Below are positions 1 to 10,993 of a stretch of DNA of 64,000 bases, piece by piece; the stretch's first letter is position 1, and the number at the start of each line of letters is the position of its first letter. A program made the position numbers and the translations under genes. The notes beneath the pieces are model-generated. The model saw only the letters and a list, made by a program, of their open reading frames with translations, had not been told where the DNA came from and ran no database searches. The DNA lies in contig MU863892.1 in NCBI GenBank assembly GCA_033296885.1, positions 186,001-250,000 of the forward strand, in the 5' to 3' direction. Origin of the DNA: Triangularia verruculosa. Taxonomy: Eukaryota > Ascomycota > Sordariomycetes > Sordariales > Podosporaceae.

Positions 1-805
1 GCAAGTCAAGCAACCTTGACATCGATGCTTGGTCAGCCTCGTGCCTGGACAACTTTACATCGCGTGCTTACCGTTCTTGGACCTCGTTCCGGGTTTCGGC
101 TCACTGGGAGACATCTTGTTGGTCTTGGAGACGCGATGTAAGCGTTTACCCGAGCTGGAAAGTCGGCGAGATGCGTTCGGTAAGTGTTAATGTTTCGACG
201 GGAGTGGAGTCAATGTTGGATGTCGTCAGGTCACTTACACGTTTGAGTGGCGAGACATTTTCTTATGTTGCTCCGCTTCTCTGACATTTGCTCTCCTCTT
301 CTCCTCTTGCAAGTCACTTGACGATGTTGGTGGCTTGCGGGGTTGTGACTTCGGCAGCCTCGCTCTCCCACAGAGCTCACCTCTCCTTGTCAATGGTGTT
401 GAAGCGTCGGCTCAACAGACCAATCGCCTTACACCGTCGCTTGAGCTCACCCAATCGCCTTTGTTCATTTTGCATGCCCTCTGCAGTGGACGAGACGACA
501 GACCTCGGACAATAAACTTGATTATGCAGCCGTTACCTATGGCCCGGACGCTTGCAATCGCTGAGTTTGTGGCATGGTCTCTCTGTCAACGCTCAGTTGC
601 TCACCGAACCAAGAACTGGACTCATGATGGTTTACAGAGTCTATTAAGCAAATGCAAGGATCATTTCTACTCGTGCCGGTCCATACCAGGCTGCATACAT
701 GTATATTCTCATTCGTCTCCGTCGCCCCAGAGTGTGCCACACTTTGTTGGCTGCTGTACATCTCCTCTACCATCCTCTTTCTTCGTTTGGCTGCAGCTTT
801 TACTC
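1..805. other. Left-edge stretch, no supported gene
   Basis: I see no coding region here that I can support. Open frames on both strands are rich in Ser, Leu, Cys and His, show no family motif and have no convincing splice partners. The right part lies just downstream of the reductase gene on the minus strand and would hold its 3' untranslated region. Confidence 0.5.
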
Positions 806-2135
806 TCAAGCCTTGCTTGGTCCAGTAGTCCCAAGTTCCAGCATCTTCTTGCCGTGGAAATGCTGTCAGGCCCTGCGTCAGCCATCACGGTCATGGATAT
901 CACAAGGCATGGATACTCACATTGTCGACACCAGCCCCAACAAACTTCAATGGAATCTTCTGCATTAGCCAAGGCACATGAACCGTAACGCGGTTCACCT
1001 TGGCATCCTGATCTTTGACCTCCGGGTTCAAGATCACGTTCCGAGGAAGCAGAGGGTCGAGAATCGCTGGCCTCCCCAAGCCAACCAGATCGCAGTCACC
1101 GCTCCTTACCGCTTCCTCCATCCCGCTCCTCGAGGTAAAGCCACCCGTCACCAACAGCGGGATCCCAACCAACTCTCTCTTGGCCACTTTGGCAAACTCG
1201 AGAAAAAAAGCCTCCCTCGCCTTGGTCGACTCCTTGACCACTGCGTTTGGGGGTGGCTCCTCGACGCTGCCCCCGCTGATCTCGACAAAGTCCAGTCCTG
1301 ACTCGGCGAACAGCCGAAGTTGCTCGACTGTGTCTTGCATGCCCTTCTTGTCGGTTCCTTGATGGTCAACACTGTTCAGCTTCATCCCCACGGCAAACCC
1401 GTCAAACTCTTTGGTGGCTTCTCGAATAGCGGCGATGACCTCGAGGACGATCCTGGCTCGTTTGGCTGCTGTCCCACCGTAGGCGTCGGTTCGGTGGTTG
1501 TGGGCCGGGGAGAGGAAGTGGCAGAGGAGCATCCCGTGCGCGGCGTGGATTTGGACGCCCTGGAAGCCCGCTTTGGCTACCGTTCTGGCGGATTGGGCGA
1601 ACTTGGTGGTGACGTCTTGGATTTCTTCGAGGGTTATCTCACGGGGACTGGCAAAGAGTAGGGTGCGGGCGATTTTAGGGAGGAGGCCGGGGCCGAGGGT
1701 GAGGGGGATCGCGGAGGGGGCGACGGGGGAGCCGAAGATGCCCTGGGAGCCGCCGCGGAGAAGTTGCTTGCCGGCGTGGTTGAGTTGGACTATTACCGGG
1801 GTGTTGGGGGTGTGGAGGGTTGGGGAGCGGAAGGATTCGGCCCAGGCTTTGAGGGAGGCGAGGACGGTTTCTTCGGGGAGGGAGGGCTGGTTGAAGACGA
1901 CGCTGCCGGGGCTGGTGTGGGCTGGGTCGATGGCGGTGGAGCCGGTGAGGATGAGGCCCCAGGAGCCGGTGGACCAGGAGGAGGAGATGGTGTTTAGTTG
2001 GGAGGATGGGAGGGAGGTGGAGGGGTCGGCGCAGTTCTCGTACATGGCTGCTTTGACGAGGCGATTGGGGAGGGTTAGTTTGGAGACGGGGAGGGTTAAG
2101 GGTTGGGAGAGGAGGAGATTGGAGGGCTTGTCCAT
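806..2135 (-). CDS. NADH:flavin oxidoreductase of the old yellow enzyme family
   Basis: FMN-dependent ene-reductase type TIM barrel, expected in the cytosol, reducing activated C=C bonds with NAD(P)H. Exon 1 is 2135 down to 921, exon 2 is 862 down to 806, with a 58-base intron (GTGAGT donor, GCTGAC branch, ACAG acceptor), giving about 423 residues. Seen: QLNHAG at 117-122; the flavin/substrate His pair in HAAHG at H197 and H200; a NHRTDAYGG stretch near 213-221 (usually N-R-R-T-D-x-Y-G-G); and LVTGGF and LVGLGRP phosphate-binding loops in the C-terminal half. The first exon alone would stop six codons past the donor. Splicing restores a short tail with HGKKMLELG that resembles the family C-terminus, but this last exon is an inference. 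The start is the ATG at 2135 because the conserved PLTL..LPNRLVKAAM region follows at once. The substrate is unknown. Some members act in secondary metabolism. Confidence 0.88.
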
Positions 2136-4763
2136 CTTTTCAGAGTGAGAGAGTGGAATTCTGCTTGGAATAGAGAAGAAAAGTAAGAAGGCTCAGGGGT
2201 GGTAGCTATGGCGTTGGGTGGGCTGTCGAGACTGTGCTTGCCGGACGCAGGATGCATGCCGATTTATATTCATGGTCTTTCGGCCGCATATCTCGAATCG
2301 ATGAGCTTGGCCATTTGCTCTTCTGTTTCCGCTTACGAGGAACAAGGTCCCCATGCTGGCTTCTCGGTCTTCATCATGAGCCACGCCTCCTGAATAAAGT
2401 GTCCGTTCAGACTCGGAGTGCTTCATGATATTTGTAATCGGATAGATTATGGCCCATTCTTTCCTAGCAAGTGTCTATTAGGTTCACTTTTCGGAGACAT
2501 TTCTATCTTCTTCACAGCCCCATGTTTCGCATTGCCAGAGACAGAGAACTTGTGCTTGTGTAAGCCAGCAACCGCGCGGCTTCCGTTTTGGGTCTAGCGG
2601 CGGTGTAACCCCAACCCTGACCACACCCCAGCAGCCTCAAAGGGGGGAATCCGTCCCAAAGGAAGCTTTCAAGAGTGTCTTGATCGAAAACAGGGTCATT
2701 GCCCCATGACAGCCATGCAATGGTACCTCGGTCTCAGGGAAATATGTGTCAGGAGGTCACCGAGCATATATTCAGTCCTCATCCCATCAGTGTCATGTAC
2801 TTTTGCCCGTCAATCAAGCCTTATAACCACATCTTTCAGCATGTCTGGCTAATGATTAGTTCCAGGCCCTTGACTTGGGTCTAATTCGCACGGGGGCAGT
2901 CTCCACACCGTCATATAGAATGGCGTGGCCGTTAGTTGTGGCACCTCATTGTGTTTGTTTTCAAGACTTCCTGGATAGGAGACTCCCAGGTTACGAGGAA
3001 GGAGCATTGTCCTATGTGCACCCCACAGAATTCTGCACTCAAAAATCATCCTCTCGACTACCCTCGCTAACAGATATCTGAATCGTAGGCAGGCTGCGTG
3101 AGCTTCCCTTCTTTCCCTGACGTACAACAAGAAAACCAGTGTTTGCCTCTCGAGAGCACAGAACACTGTAACCTAACTGGTGGACTTCTCGTCCGGCATG
3201 GATTTCCAGGTCTTCGCGCCCATCTCGTAGGTAATAAATCTCCGGCTCATTGAATTCTGGGAGCATTTGTTTTAGTTGCCCGCATAACTTACAGCTTTGT
3301 ACGACTCGAGAAATGCTCCGGATGCCTGATCCGACAAGCTGGCTCATCTCTCAGGTACCAATCGTTCTCGGTTCTTGGCTAAATGACGCTTGGCCATTGA
3401 ACCGGCACCCTTATTAACGGCTCATTGCCCACACGGCACCCCCACAACTCGCCATGGAAACAGCACCTGAGTTTCAAGTTTGTGAAGTCCCTTGATTGGC
3501 CGTTCTGAAGCACTCCATTTGTCGTCACGGGCTCCTCCCAGTGCACTAAGGTACCTGCACTATCGACATCGAACGTGACCAAGCCAAAGTCAGCACATCG
3601 TGGAGGTTTCCGTTGACGTCTTTTTTTCCTTCTTGCTGTTATCAAGTCTCGTCACCTGGCCAATATCGCTTTCAAACTCCACAGTTGTGCGATCTGCACT
3701 GAATGAAGCTCACCGGGTAATTCCACCCGCGCAATATCGAAATCGGATGAGGAATCATGCAGCCATTGGCCTTGGTGCCGCCGAACGGTACTACGGTGGA
3801 GATTTGTCCGCTTACTGTTGCATGTAGGACCCAATAGGCAGATGCTTCGAAGCCTTCGATGCATCGGATATACCACACAGAAAGACAACAGAGCCGCCAT
3901 CTATTCCACCACATGGCAAGATCCGGAACAGCCGCCATTGCTACCCCAAGAGTGCCTGTGCTCGCCTACCCAGTACCGCCCAGTTGGTTATGCGCCCAGA
4001 GAGGAGGGCGGACACGGACAAACGCCACAAACACCGCGGCTCCATGGCGCAACCCGCAACTGATATTGCTCCTCCCGAGGAGCCGTCAAGTTGGGAGCTC
4101 GGGGTCTGCTCGGTCGGTACCTCCGTGGAAGATCGGCCGAGATCCCCTGCTGTCCCCCTAGAAAGCGAGTTTCTGATGATTCCCGTTTATGGCACGAACA
4201 AATAACGCTGCATCTCGAGATTAACCTTCCGTAAATCTCCCCAGTTGCATCCAAAGGATCGACTCGCCCAGGGCCACATACACTCTCGCTCCGGGCTCGT
4301 CCGTCGTTGCTCACCCCTAGCCTGCGAGCCCTGCTCTCAGCCCTGACCATGTTAATTTATCGACAACCGGCAAAACGCTTGAGTGATCCGATCCAAGTGC
4401 TCACAGGATCTCAGTGACAGAAAGACAAGAAAACTAGATTTAAGGATGGGGTGACCTCCATACAATCCACTAGAAAGATGGCACCACTCCCATTCCCAGT
4501 CTTTACCGCGGACTTAACAAACACCGCCTAAGATAGCGGCCGACGAGAGCGAGACATCGGTCCATCCCGTCGATGAGTATATTTCGGGCTGCATTTCCCC
4601 AGATTTTCAAGCCACTTCCCCAGGATCTTACCCCAGACGACCAGAAGCGAGTCCCGAAGATCTCCATCGTCATTTGTCCGTGCCCCTGATTACAAAGGAC
4701 TCTGTCATACAGCTCGCCTGCGTCACGTTACAGGAACCACATACAACTCAGATACATCACCTG
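2136..4763. other. Divergent intergenic region between reductase and AA7 oxidase
   Basis: About 2.6 kb between two genes transcribed away from each other. It should hold both promoters. No open frame over about 120 codons shows a recognisable domain. The short frames on both strands lack splice logic and family motifs. No tRNA or clear repeat was found. Confidence 0.5.
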
Positions 4764-6324
4764 ATGTTAGCACTCGCCCCTCTCTGCGCCCTGTTGGGGC
4801 TGGCAGCAATCTCATATGCCTCCCCATTCGACAAGCGAGGCGCACTTACCGATTGCCTCGTCGAATCAGGGGTTCCAGTTAATACCCCTGGTTCAGCCGA
4901 TTGGAAGCTTGATTCTGCTCCCTTCAACTTGCGGCTCAACTACACCCCCGTCGCTATTGCTGTTCCAACAACGGCCAAACACGTTCAAGATGCCGTTGCC
5001 TGTGCCGCGGAGCTTGGAATCAAAGCCAATGCCAAATGCGGTGGACACAGCTACGCCTCGTTTGGGTTGGGTGGCGAAGACGGGCATTTGACCATTGAGA
5101 TGGATCGGATGAACAAGGTCGTCCTCGACAACAGCACCGGCATCGCAACGGTCGAAGGTGGCTCGCGGTTGGGACATGTTGCTTGGGAGCTCTACCAGCA
5201 AGGTAGACGGGGTTTCAGCCATGGTACATGTCCAGGGTAAGCTATCCTTCAGAGGAGTTGATTCATATGATGGAATCTTGAGCTGACATGAAAATAGCGT
5301 CGGAGTGGGAGGTCATGTACTTCACGGTGGATATGGCGTCAGCTCGCACACCAAGGGTCTGGCTCTTGACTGGATGATTGGGGCCACAGTCGTACTCGCC
5401 AACTCGACCATTGTCAACTGCTCAAAGACAGAGAATCCCGACTTGTTTTGGGCTATCCGTGGCGCAGGCTCTTCCATGGGCATTGTTACCGAGTTCAGGT
5501 TTGATACCTTCGAGGTGCCTGAGAAGGTCACCTACTTTGTCGCACCAGTACAGTGGCCAACAGAAGCCAGAGCTCTCGTTGGCTTCCGGGCCGTGCAAGA
5601 ATTTGCTAAGACGATGCCAAAAGAGCTGAACATGCGTTTGTTCATTGCGAAGCGCTTTGTCAACCTCGAAGGTCTCTACTATGGAGACAAAGCAGGCCTA
5701 CAAGCTGTTCTCGCACCGCTGCAAAAGATAACAAACGCCACACTGGCGATGGCTACGACAGGTGGTTGGTTGGATCAGATCAAGCATTTCGGCAACGGAG
5801 TCAACATCGACCAGGGACACAATCTTGCACAGCATGAGACCTTCTACTCTACTAGTCTTTACACCAAGGCGCTCAGCGAGGAGAAGCTTGAGCAGTTCGT
5901 CAGCTACTGGTTCAAGCAGGCAAAGTCCAACCCTAGGGACTGGTATGTGCATATTGATTTGCACGGCGGCGAGAACTCAGCTGTCAGCTCCCAGGATGTT
6001 GATTCGACTTCCTATGCTCACCGAGACTACTTATTCATGTACCTGCTGTACGACCGCATCGATAAGGGCACATATCCTACTGACGGCCATACCCTTATGA
6101 GCAACTTTGCCGGCAACATTACCGAGGGTCTGCCCAAGGAGGATTGGGGCATGTACATCAACTATCCTGATTCGAAGGGTCTTATGGATCAGGCAACAGC
6201 TCAGGTCAACTATTGGGGCAAGAATCTACCAAGACTTCAGGCGATTAAGAAAGAAGTTGATCCGAATGATGTGTTCCACTTCCCCCAGGGTGTGGTGCCA
6301 GCTTCTGAAGCTAGAAGTCTTTAG
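4764..6324 (+). CDS. Secreted FAD-linked oligosaccharide oxidase (AA7/BBE-like)
   Basis: Berberine-bridge/glucooligosaccharide oxidase family (FAD_binding_4 plus BBE domain). It oxidises the reducing-end C1 of oligosaccharides, or a metabolite, and produces H2O2; the location is extracellular. Exons are 4764-5236 and 5298-6324 around a 61-base intron (GTAAGC donor, GAGCTGAC branch), giving 499 residues, normal for the family. A signal peptide covers about residues 1-19, followed by a KR pair at 24-25 that could be a Kex2 site. The bicovalent flavin signature is present: H95 in CGGHSY and C156 in GTCPGVG. The C-terminus has the BBE-type region with NYWG and a closing HFPQG motif (usually F..PQ.I). 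The ATG at 4764 was chosen because the frame upstream has no ATG and the signal peptide begins there. Some BBE-like enzymes act in secondary-metabolite clusters, so the substrate cannot be fixed from sequence. Confidence 0.93.
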
Positions 6325-7334
6325 AAGTTTGATCTCTTTTTGAGATGGCAGAGGATACCAGCTACAAGAAATACCCTTGCATAGGTAGAGGGCAAAGATA
6401 GAAGAGATTTATTCAAATATATTTTTGACATTTATTTCATAAAGTATCAACCATTTGCCCTTCTTACCTTAGTGCCCACAAGCCAACACCAAACGCCTTA
6501 TAGGTATGCTTCCTTCTTTTAGTTCAATACTTTGCTTGTCAGGTTTACATCATGTTCAGGACCAGCCCGAGACAAATAGAAATCAGCCCAACACTCAAAC
6601 TCTACCAGCCTACCGGACCCACTGGCTACTCCCGTCCCTTTCCATCGATTTTAGTGATACAAGCTAATGTGATCTCTAATTGTTCCTAAGGTTCCAAGAC
6701 TTAAGATAGAAATCTGGCGGCTTTTTAGATAATCAAAATGGTCATCCCCATTACAACGCCATCAGGCTCGTGCTTATTATTACCCCTGAGCCCCTTTTAC
6801 AATCAGCACGGAGCAACGGACATACTGCAGGCAACCAATAGGATCAAATCCTGAATCAATGTTGCAAGTTCATGACCTTTTCACCACCGAAGTTCAACTG
6901 CACTGTGTCAACTGTCGAGCACGTGCAGGCAAGTGGGATTGTGCCGCATCTCGGTTACATCATATCGTCCCAAGGAAGCATCGCGCCATTTGAAAATGGA
7001 AAAAAGGTACGAGTAGCCGAGCGAGCATGCATATTGCTTTGGGTGTTGGAGCACAATGGGGATGATAAGGTGCTCTCGAATGTGGGCACCTGCTAACTCT
7101 AGAAGCCAATTGGTGGGGGATGGGCTGGATTGCACACGAGATGCACCAACGCCCGAACACCTTGTCCTAAACCGATGTGCGGATGTAACGACGGCAGGAC
7201 TAGCGCCCGGCGGGATTCTCACAAGGTCAACCCCGTCGTTTGCCACATAAGCCCCGAAGTTTTATTCTAGAACCCCCGTTCACCTTCTCTCTCAGCCTCA
7301 GCTCAGTGTCCATCGCTGATCATCTACGGAAACA
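6325..7334. other. Intergenic region upstream of the methyltransferase
   Basis: Holds the 3' region of the AA7 gene (AT-rich just after its stop) and the promoter of the methyltransferase. Short frames on both strands show no domain. No RNA gene or repeat seen. Confidence 0.5.
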
Positions 7335-8714
7335 ATGACCGCCGACAAAGCAACATCCCCAGCACCAGAGACAGCCACGACGGCTAAGACGCCGCCTGAT
7401 GCTGCTGCCTCGTCACCGGGCCCGGAATCGGAACAAGAGCCCGCCATCATTCAAGCTGACGATGAAGAGCCTGATAACACTGACAACGACTCATCGCTAG
7501 GAGATGTGAGAGGTCCTTCCTGCCACCTATCCACTACCATACCCATACTAACCTCTACAGGATGCTGTCTCCTCAACCGCTAGTATCTCTAGCTCTATCA
7601 TGAATTACAGAAGAGAAAACGGGCGAACATATCACGCCTATAGAGACGGAAGTTAGTAGTGGCCAAGTGTTTCAAACACGTGAGGATACCTTGGTGGTTT
7701 TACTAACATAGTGTAACAGAGTACTTGATTCCCAACGACGAACAAGAAAATGAGCGACTGGATTTCCAGCACCATCTTTGGTATCTGACCCTCGATGGTC
7801 AGCTGGGATATGCCCCCCCAGCTCAAGCTGATGCCAAAGGCGCCCGCGTTCTCGATGTGGGCACGGGCACGGGTATTTGGGCCATTGACTACGCCGATGA
7901 GCACCCAGATGCCCATGTAATTGGCGTTGACCTTTCGCCAATTCAACCGAGTTTGTATGTTTTCAGTCTCTGTTGGGAAGAAGCTTCGACTAACGCGAGA
8001 ACTCAACTCCAGCACCCCTCCCAATGTCCATTTCCAGATCGACGACTTGGAGGATGAATGGACATTCACGCAGCCTTTCGACTACATCCACGTTCGGGCC
8101 ATGTCTGGTTCGATCAAGAATTGGCCTGCGTTCCTCGAACGCTGCTTTGAGTATGTATTCGACAACTGCCCAGGAGATGTGACTGTTCCATCTAACAATT
8201 GATAATAGAAACCTGAAGCCCGGCGGTTGGCTTGAAGTTCAAGAGCCAGGCAGGCCCATCGCGGACGATGACACATTTCCTCCAGACTGTGCTCTCGCCA
8301 AAGCCACCGCCCTCTTTGCCAAAGGCCTTGAAGCTGCCGGTTCGCCTCTTCTCGATGTTTTCACACTCAAAGACCTGTTTCAAGGGGCCAGTTTTGTCAA
8401 CTATGAAGAGAAGCGCGCGCACTGGCCTAGCAATCCGTGGCCCAAGGACAAGAAGCTGAAGGAGATTGCCATGTGGTCCAACACTAATCTTTCAGCGGGT
8501 GTGGAGGGTTTCCTGATGGCAGTGGCCACTCGCTTCTTGGGATGGAGCCTCCAAGAAGTCACGGTGCTTTCTGCTCAGGCAAGAGCTGACCTCAACAATA
8601 GGAAGATTCATGCCTATTGGCCCATGTGAGTTGCTCGTCATATTTCTTTCGGGATCTATTCAGACACTAATAAATACTCTTAGTGCCTCCGCCTATGCGC
8701 AAAAGCCGGAATAA
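7335..8714 (+). CDS. LaeA-like SAM-dependent methyltransferase
   Basis: Class I methyltransferase of the fungal LaeA/TAM family. Six exons: 7335-7505, 7561-7651, 7720-7954, 8013-8150, 8209-8625 and 8684-8714. All introns are 55-68 bases with GT..AG ends and CTAAC-type branches, and all joins keep phase, giving 360 residues. The N-terminal 60 residues are acidic and disordered. Next comes the family signature NYRRENGRTYHAYRDGKY (split by an intron), then NDEQENERLDFQHHL. SAM motif I is VLDVGTGTGIWAIDYA at about 131-145, followed by GVDLSPIQP and later NLKPGGWLEVQE. LaeA itself is a nuclear regulator of secondary metabolism, but the family is large in filamentous fungi and most members are not orthologues. 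Orthology cannot be judged here. The final exon is only 31 bases, with an AATAAA overlapping the stop codon. Confidence 0.92.
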
Positions 8715-8938
8715 AAGAAAATCAAATGTTGCTCTGTTTTTTGAATACCCATTACCTATGTATCTACATGCCGCCACACACCTACCCTCTATATAGCGTT
8801 ACCGTCATGTCATTAGTCGTTGATTATTCCATCCCATTACCCCTTTTTTCCACATCCCATTATTCATCTTTTTGCATTCCATTACCCCCCCTTTACCCCA
8901 ACCAAGCCGAAAAGACTTCTTCAGTAGATTGCCATTTC

Positions 8939-10993
8939 TTAAACAGCAGACAGGTGGCTTGTAACGCGAGCCAGCGCTCCTTCCTCTTGTCGTCTGTCAC
9001 TCTTTAGCGCGGCAGAAAACTTGCTGGCAGCACGGATCTTGTCGCCATAAGCAACGAAACAGAACGGCACGGCAGCGAGGACTGCGCTGATACCAGCAAG
9101 CAGCGCACAAGACTTCGCAATACCCAAAGCTTGAAGCATATCCTCGATAGCCAGTGGGAGGAGAGCACCAGCAATACTTCTCGTTGTGCCCAGCGCCGCA
9201 AGCGCAGAGGCGGAGTAGATGCCATATGCATCAGCAACATACTGATACTTGGGTTAGCAAAGGTTGAGAAAATAGATACAAGGGGGGGGAAACCCACGTT
9301 GATCATGGCCACCCACATGATGTTGTAAGCAATTCCATAGGGAACAGTTGCAACAAGAGGGACCGCCCAGTGAACATCACTTCTAGCAGACAACCCAATC
9401 CACAAGATCGAAATGACGAAAAATGGCCCCCCAATGCAGGCAAGAGGCAGGCGGAGGTACTCTGCCCTTTTTGTCGGGTGCTTGGCGCTGAGTCGAAGAG
9501 TGATCGGGTCACACCACCAGCAAATGAAACAGCCAATGATTGTTCCAAGTCCGACTTGATATGACGGTCAGTTTCACGACACGGAAGAAAGCTTGGAAAA
9601 GAATCGCTTACTGATGGTAAACATCAGACCCGAGACGCCAGGACTGAATCCATAAACCCCCACAAAGATCGCGTGATACATCTGCACCATCCTATGATTC
9701 TATGTCAGCTCGCGTCCAAAACCGGGTATATCAAAGTAGACTTACATGTAGAAAACCGAGTAAATAAACCCAATGTAAAGAGACGTAAGAATCACCACCA
9801 TCTCTCCACAAAGCAACTCCAGCGGCCGCAGCAACGTTGTTTTCTAAAACCCCCTATTCGTCAGCCCCACACACACAAACCACACCACCCCTTTGTTCTT
9901 GCCGATCTTTTTGTGTAACAAAAACTCACCAAAGTCACCAAAACACTCTTCTGGGACAACTCCGCCGGAGACACATATCTCCTCCCATCCTCCCTCCCCG
10001 GCTCCTCCTTATTCATCCTCTCCGCCTTCCTCTTCAGAATCTTGGACGCCAAAGTCTCTGGAATAACCAGCACAGAAGCCAACGTCACCCCCGCAAAAAT
10101 CAAGGCAATCCTAAGGGTCAGGTATTCTCTTGTCAGTTTCCCACTCACATAACCCCACAGCAGCAGCAAACAAAATCACACCCCAAAAGAGACTACTAAC
10201 CAGAACACCCATCGCCATCCCAAAACACCTCCCACAAAACCCCCAAGCACCGGCGCGCCCAAAGGCCCAATAAACGTGGCAGCGCTCCAGACCATCAGCA
10301 TCCTCCCCCTCTGCACCTCCTCCTCAAAGCAGTCAGCAATCACGCCCCCAAAGACGCTCAGCGGCGGGCTCCCGAATGTTCCGCAGAGGAACCTCATGAG
10401 AAGGAAACTCCACCACGTCGGGGCGACGGATGCCCCGGCCGTGCTGGCGACAAATAGCAAAAACCCGGTGACGAGGATGGGTTTCCTGCCGTAGTTCTCG
10501 GACAAGGGGGCGAAGATGATGGGGCCGAAGCAGAAGCCTATGAGGTACAGCGAAGCGGGGAGAACCGACTGCGGGCCGGCGGGGACGTTGAATTCGGCGG
10601 CGAGGAGGGGGAAGAGGTTGGCCGAGGCGATGGTGGAACCCATAGTTGAGTTCAGGCAGGTCAAGGTGGCGCAGAGGAGGAGGAGGGATTTCTTCTTCTG
10701 TTTTTGAGGGAGGGACATTGATGGTTAGAGTGTTGATGATGGGGGTTAGAAGCGGGAGGAAATATACGAACCATAGACCAGTTGTATGGGTTCTCTGGGT
10801 CGTTGGGGGAGAAAGAGACGACGATGTAGTCTTGGTTGTGGGGAGAAGGTGATCCATTGTTGTGGCCGTCGTCATGGTTGGATGCTAAGGAGATGGTGTC
10901 GTGACTGCTGGAACCACTGCTGGAAATGCTGCTGCTACTGCTACTGATCACCGGAGAAGGCATGACCTTTTCCTCGACCTCTCCTTTCTCCAT
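8939..10993 (-). CDS. MFS transporter, DHA1 drug/polyamine family
   Basis: Twelve-helix proton-driven exporter of the plasma membrane, TPO/FLR1-like. Seven exons read on the minus strand: 10993-10772, 10697-10201, 10110-9930, 9843-9746, 9691-9612, 9554-9298 and 9247-8939, all in phase, giving 547 residues. Introns are 50-90 bases; the first has a less common GTTCGT donor. Family marks: DPENPYNWSM before helix 1, LTCLNSTMGSTIAS in helix 1, the SENYGRKP loop 2-3 motif, RFLCGTFGSPPLSVFGGVIAD, and GPLGAPVLGGF in helix 5. The C-terminal end YQYVADAYGIYSASALAA..R is typical of DHA1. The N-terminal 60 residues are Ser-rich and probably cytosolic. It is convergent with the methyltransferase (224 bases between stop codons). 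The substrate cannot be told. Export of a toxic metabolite made nearby is possible but unproven. Confidence 0.93.

Noticed and set aside
335..988. 217-codon plus-strand frame at the left edge
   Set aside because: It overlaps the end of the reductase gene on the other strand, has no domain, and is full of Ser/Leu/His/Pro without pattern.
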